Below are positions 4,942 to 5,453 of a stretch of DNA of 5,453 nucleotides, piece by piece (position 1 is the stretch's first letter; each line of letters opens with the position of its first letter). The position numbers were made by a program, and so were the translations under genes. Below the pieces are notes generated by a model. That model did not search any database. It saw only the letters and a list, made by a program, of their open reading frames with translations, and was not told the origin of the DNA. The DNA is from Candidatus Poribacteria bacterium (GTDB lineage: Bacteria > Poribacteria > WGA-4E > WGA-3G): contig JAPPMR010000856.1 in the NCBI GenBank assembly GCA_028818995.1, positions 1-5,453 of the forward strand, written 5' to 3'.

Positions 4942-5244
4942 TTACTCTTCTTCGTAGCGGCTTTGGTAGCGACCGCCGCCACCACCACCACCAGAACGTC
5001 GTTCGCGCGGGCGGGCGGGATTGACTTTTAACGGACGTCCCATCACCTCTTGACCATCAAGAGCTTCAATAGCGCGTTCACCATCTTCTTGGTTTTCCAT
5101 CTCAACAAACCCATACCCTTTGGAGCGGCCATCATAACGGTCCCGGATAATTGTTACAGAACTAAGCGGACCATGCGGCTCAAATAATTCTTCCAAGTCA
5201 GTCTCTGTCGCTGCATAGGGTACATTGCCAACGTAGATGTTCAT
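4942..5244 (-). CDS. RRM-domain RNA-binding protein with glycine-rich tail
   Basis: This 100-residue cytoplasmic protein has a single RNA recognition motif and binds single-stranded RNA. RNP2 is IYVGNV (3-8) and RNP1 is KGYGFVEM (42-49); the aromatic residues Tyr4, Tyr44 and Phe46, which stack on RNA bases, are all present. The RRM fills residues 2-75. A basic stretch ARPRERRS (77-84), seven consecutive glycines (85-91) and the acidic end RYEEE follow. The layout matches bacterial RRM proteins such as the cyanobacterial Rbp family, many of them cold-induced and thought to act as RNA chaperones. The start ATG has AAAAGGAG upstream with 7-nt spacing. The gene converges with the AAA gene and is followed by several hairpins. 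The Gly run is encoded by GGT/GGC repeats, which may vary in length between strains. Confidence 0.95.
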   Translation of the reverse strand: MNIYVGNVPYAATETDLEELFEPHGPLSSVTIIRDRYDGRSKGYGFVEMENQEDGERAIEALDGQEVMGRPLKVNPARPRERRSGGGGGGGRYQSRYEEE

Positions 5245-5308
5245 CTCGTTTCTCCTTTTGAAATTGAAATAACGGGAATGTGAGAAAACTGAGTACTGTC
5301 AGCATGTT

Positions 5309-5446
5309 CTATTGGCAGGCATTTGGCAGTAAGCGAAGATTGGCAAAAATGAACTCGGGATTCTTATCAATCTTTTCGGAAGCCTCTTCACAATTCACAA
5401 GAATGCTTCTGGTTCCAAACCTTAAAACTGTCAAAATACTACACAT
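5309..5446 (-). CDS. Possible small ORF or C-terminal end of an upstream gene (doubtful)
   Basis: A minus-strand frame of 45 codons runs from an ATG at 5446 to a stop at 5309, and is open past that ATG to the window edge. It contains stretches such as NCEEASEKIDKNPEFIF. It ends 64 bases before the RRM start and has no clear ribosome site at the ATG. It could be the tail of a gene entering from the right, or chance. I do not recognise a family. The same region would also have to hold the RRM promoter; only a weak TTGTGA/TGATAA pair was seen there. Confidence 0.2.
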   Translation of the reverse strand: MCSILTVLRFGTRSILVNCEEASEKIDKNPEFIFANLRLLPNACQ

Positions 5447-5453
5447 AATTTGG

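Noticed and set aside
5312..5328. Possible plus-strand sigma-54 promoter TTGGCAGGCATTTGGCA
   Set aside because: The GG-N10-GC spacing is met, but the -12 box reads TGGC instead of TTGC, the -24 box is imperfect, and no plus-strand gene follows in the window.

Overview
The window is bacterial: compact genes on both strands, mostly good AGGAG-type ribosome binding sites, hairpins between genes and moderate to low GC with A/T-rich third codon positions. I cannot fix the taxon. An RRM protein with a glycine tail, a Ycf46-like AAA+ protein and REP-like intergenic hairpins would suit an environmental bacterium from a poorly cultured phylum, but this is only a weak impression.

Layout: (1) 2-208, plus strand, the C-terminal end of an aquaporin-family channel cut by the window edge. 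(2) 209-477, a gap with a REP-like hairpin repeat and a bidirectional terminator. (3) 478-1089 and 1241-1696, minus strand, two tandem paralogous small heat-shock proteins; the downstream one carries an unusual Arg/Pro/Gly/His-rich N-terminal arm of about 80 residues. (4) 1697-2048, a long regulatory gap with two tandem matches to the sigma-54 -24/-12 promoter (TTGGCACA-N4-TTGCT, both with exact GG-N10-GC spacing), a perfect IHF-consensus match and a 40-bp upstream dyad. (5) 2049-2696, minus strand, a uridine-kinase-family P-loop kinase whose nucleoside-binding motif has eroded. (6) 2697-2967, a divergent promoter region holding a second REP-like element whose ends supply outward TTGAC sequences. 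(7) 2968-4818, plus strand, a 616-residue double-AAA protein that seems to have lost its Walker A lysine, sensor-1 Asn and one Arg finger. (8) 4819-4941, a cluster of hairpins between convergent genes. (9) 4942-5244, minus strand, a 100-residue RRM RNA-binding protein with a Gly7 tail. (10) 5245-5453, its upstream region.

The theme is stress and proteostasis: holdase chaperones, an RNA-binding protein of a type often cold-induced, and a probable pseudo-AAA scaffold. The most testable points are the sigma-54-type control region of the sHSP genes, the pseudo-ATPase, the polycationic chaperone arm and the REP-like elements. No tRNA, rRNA, CRISPR array, insertion sequence or prophage gene was seen.
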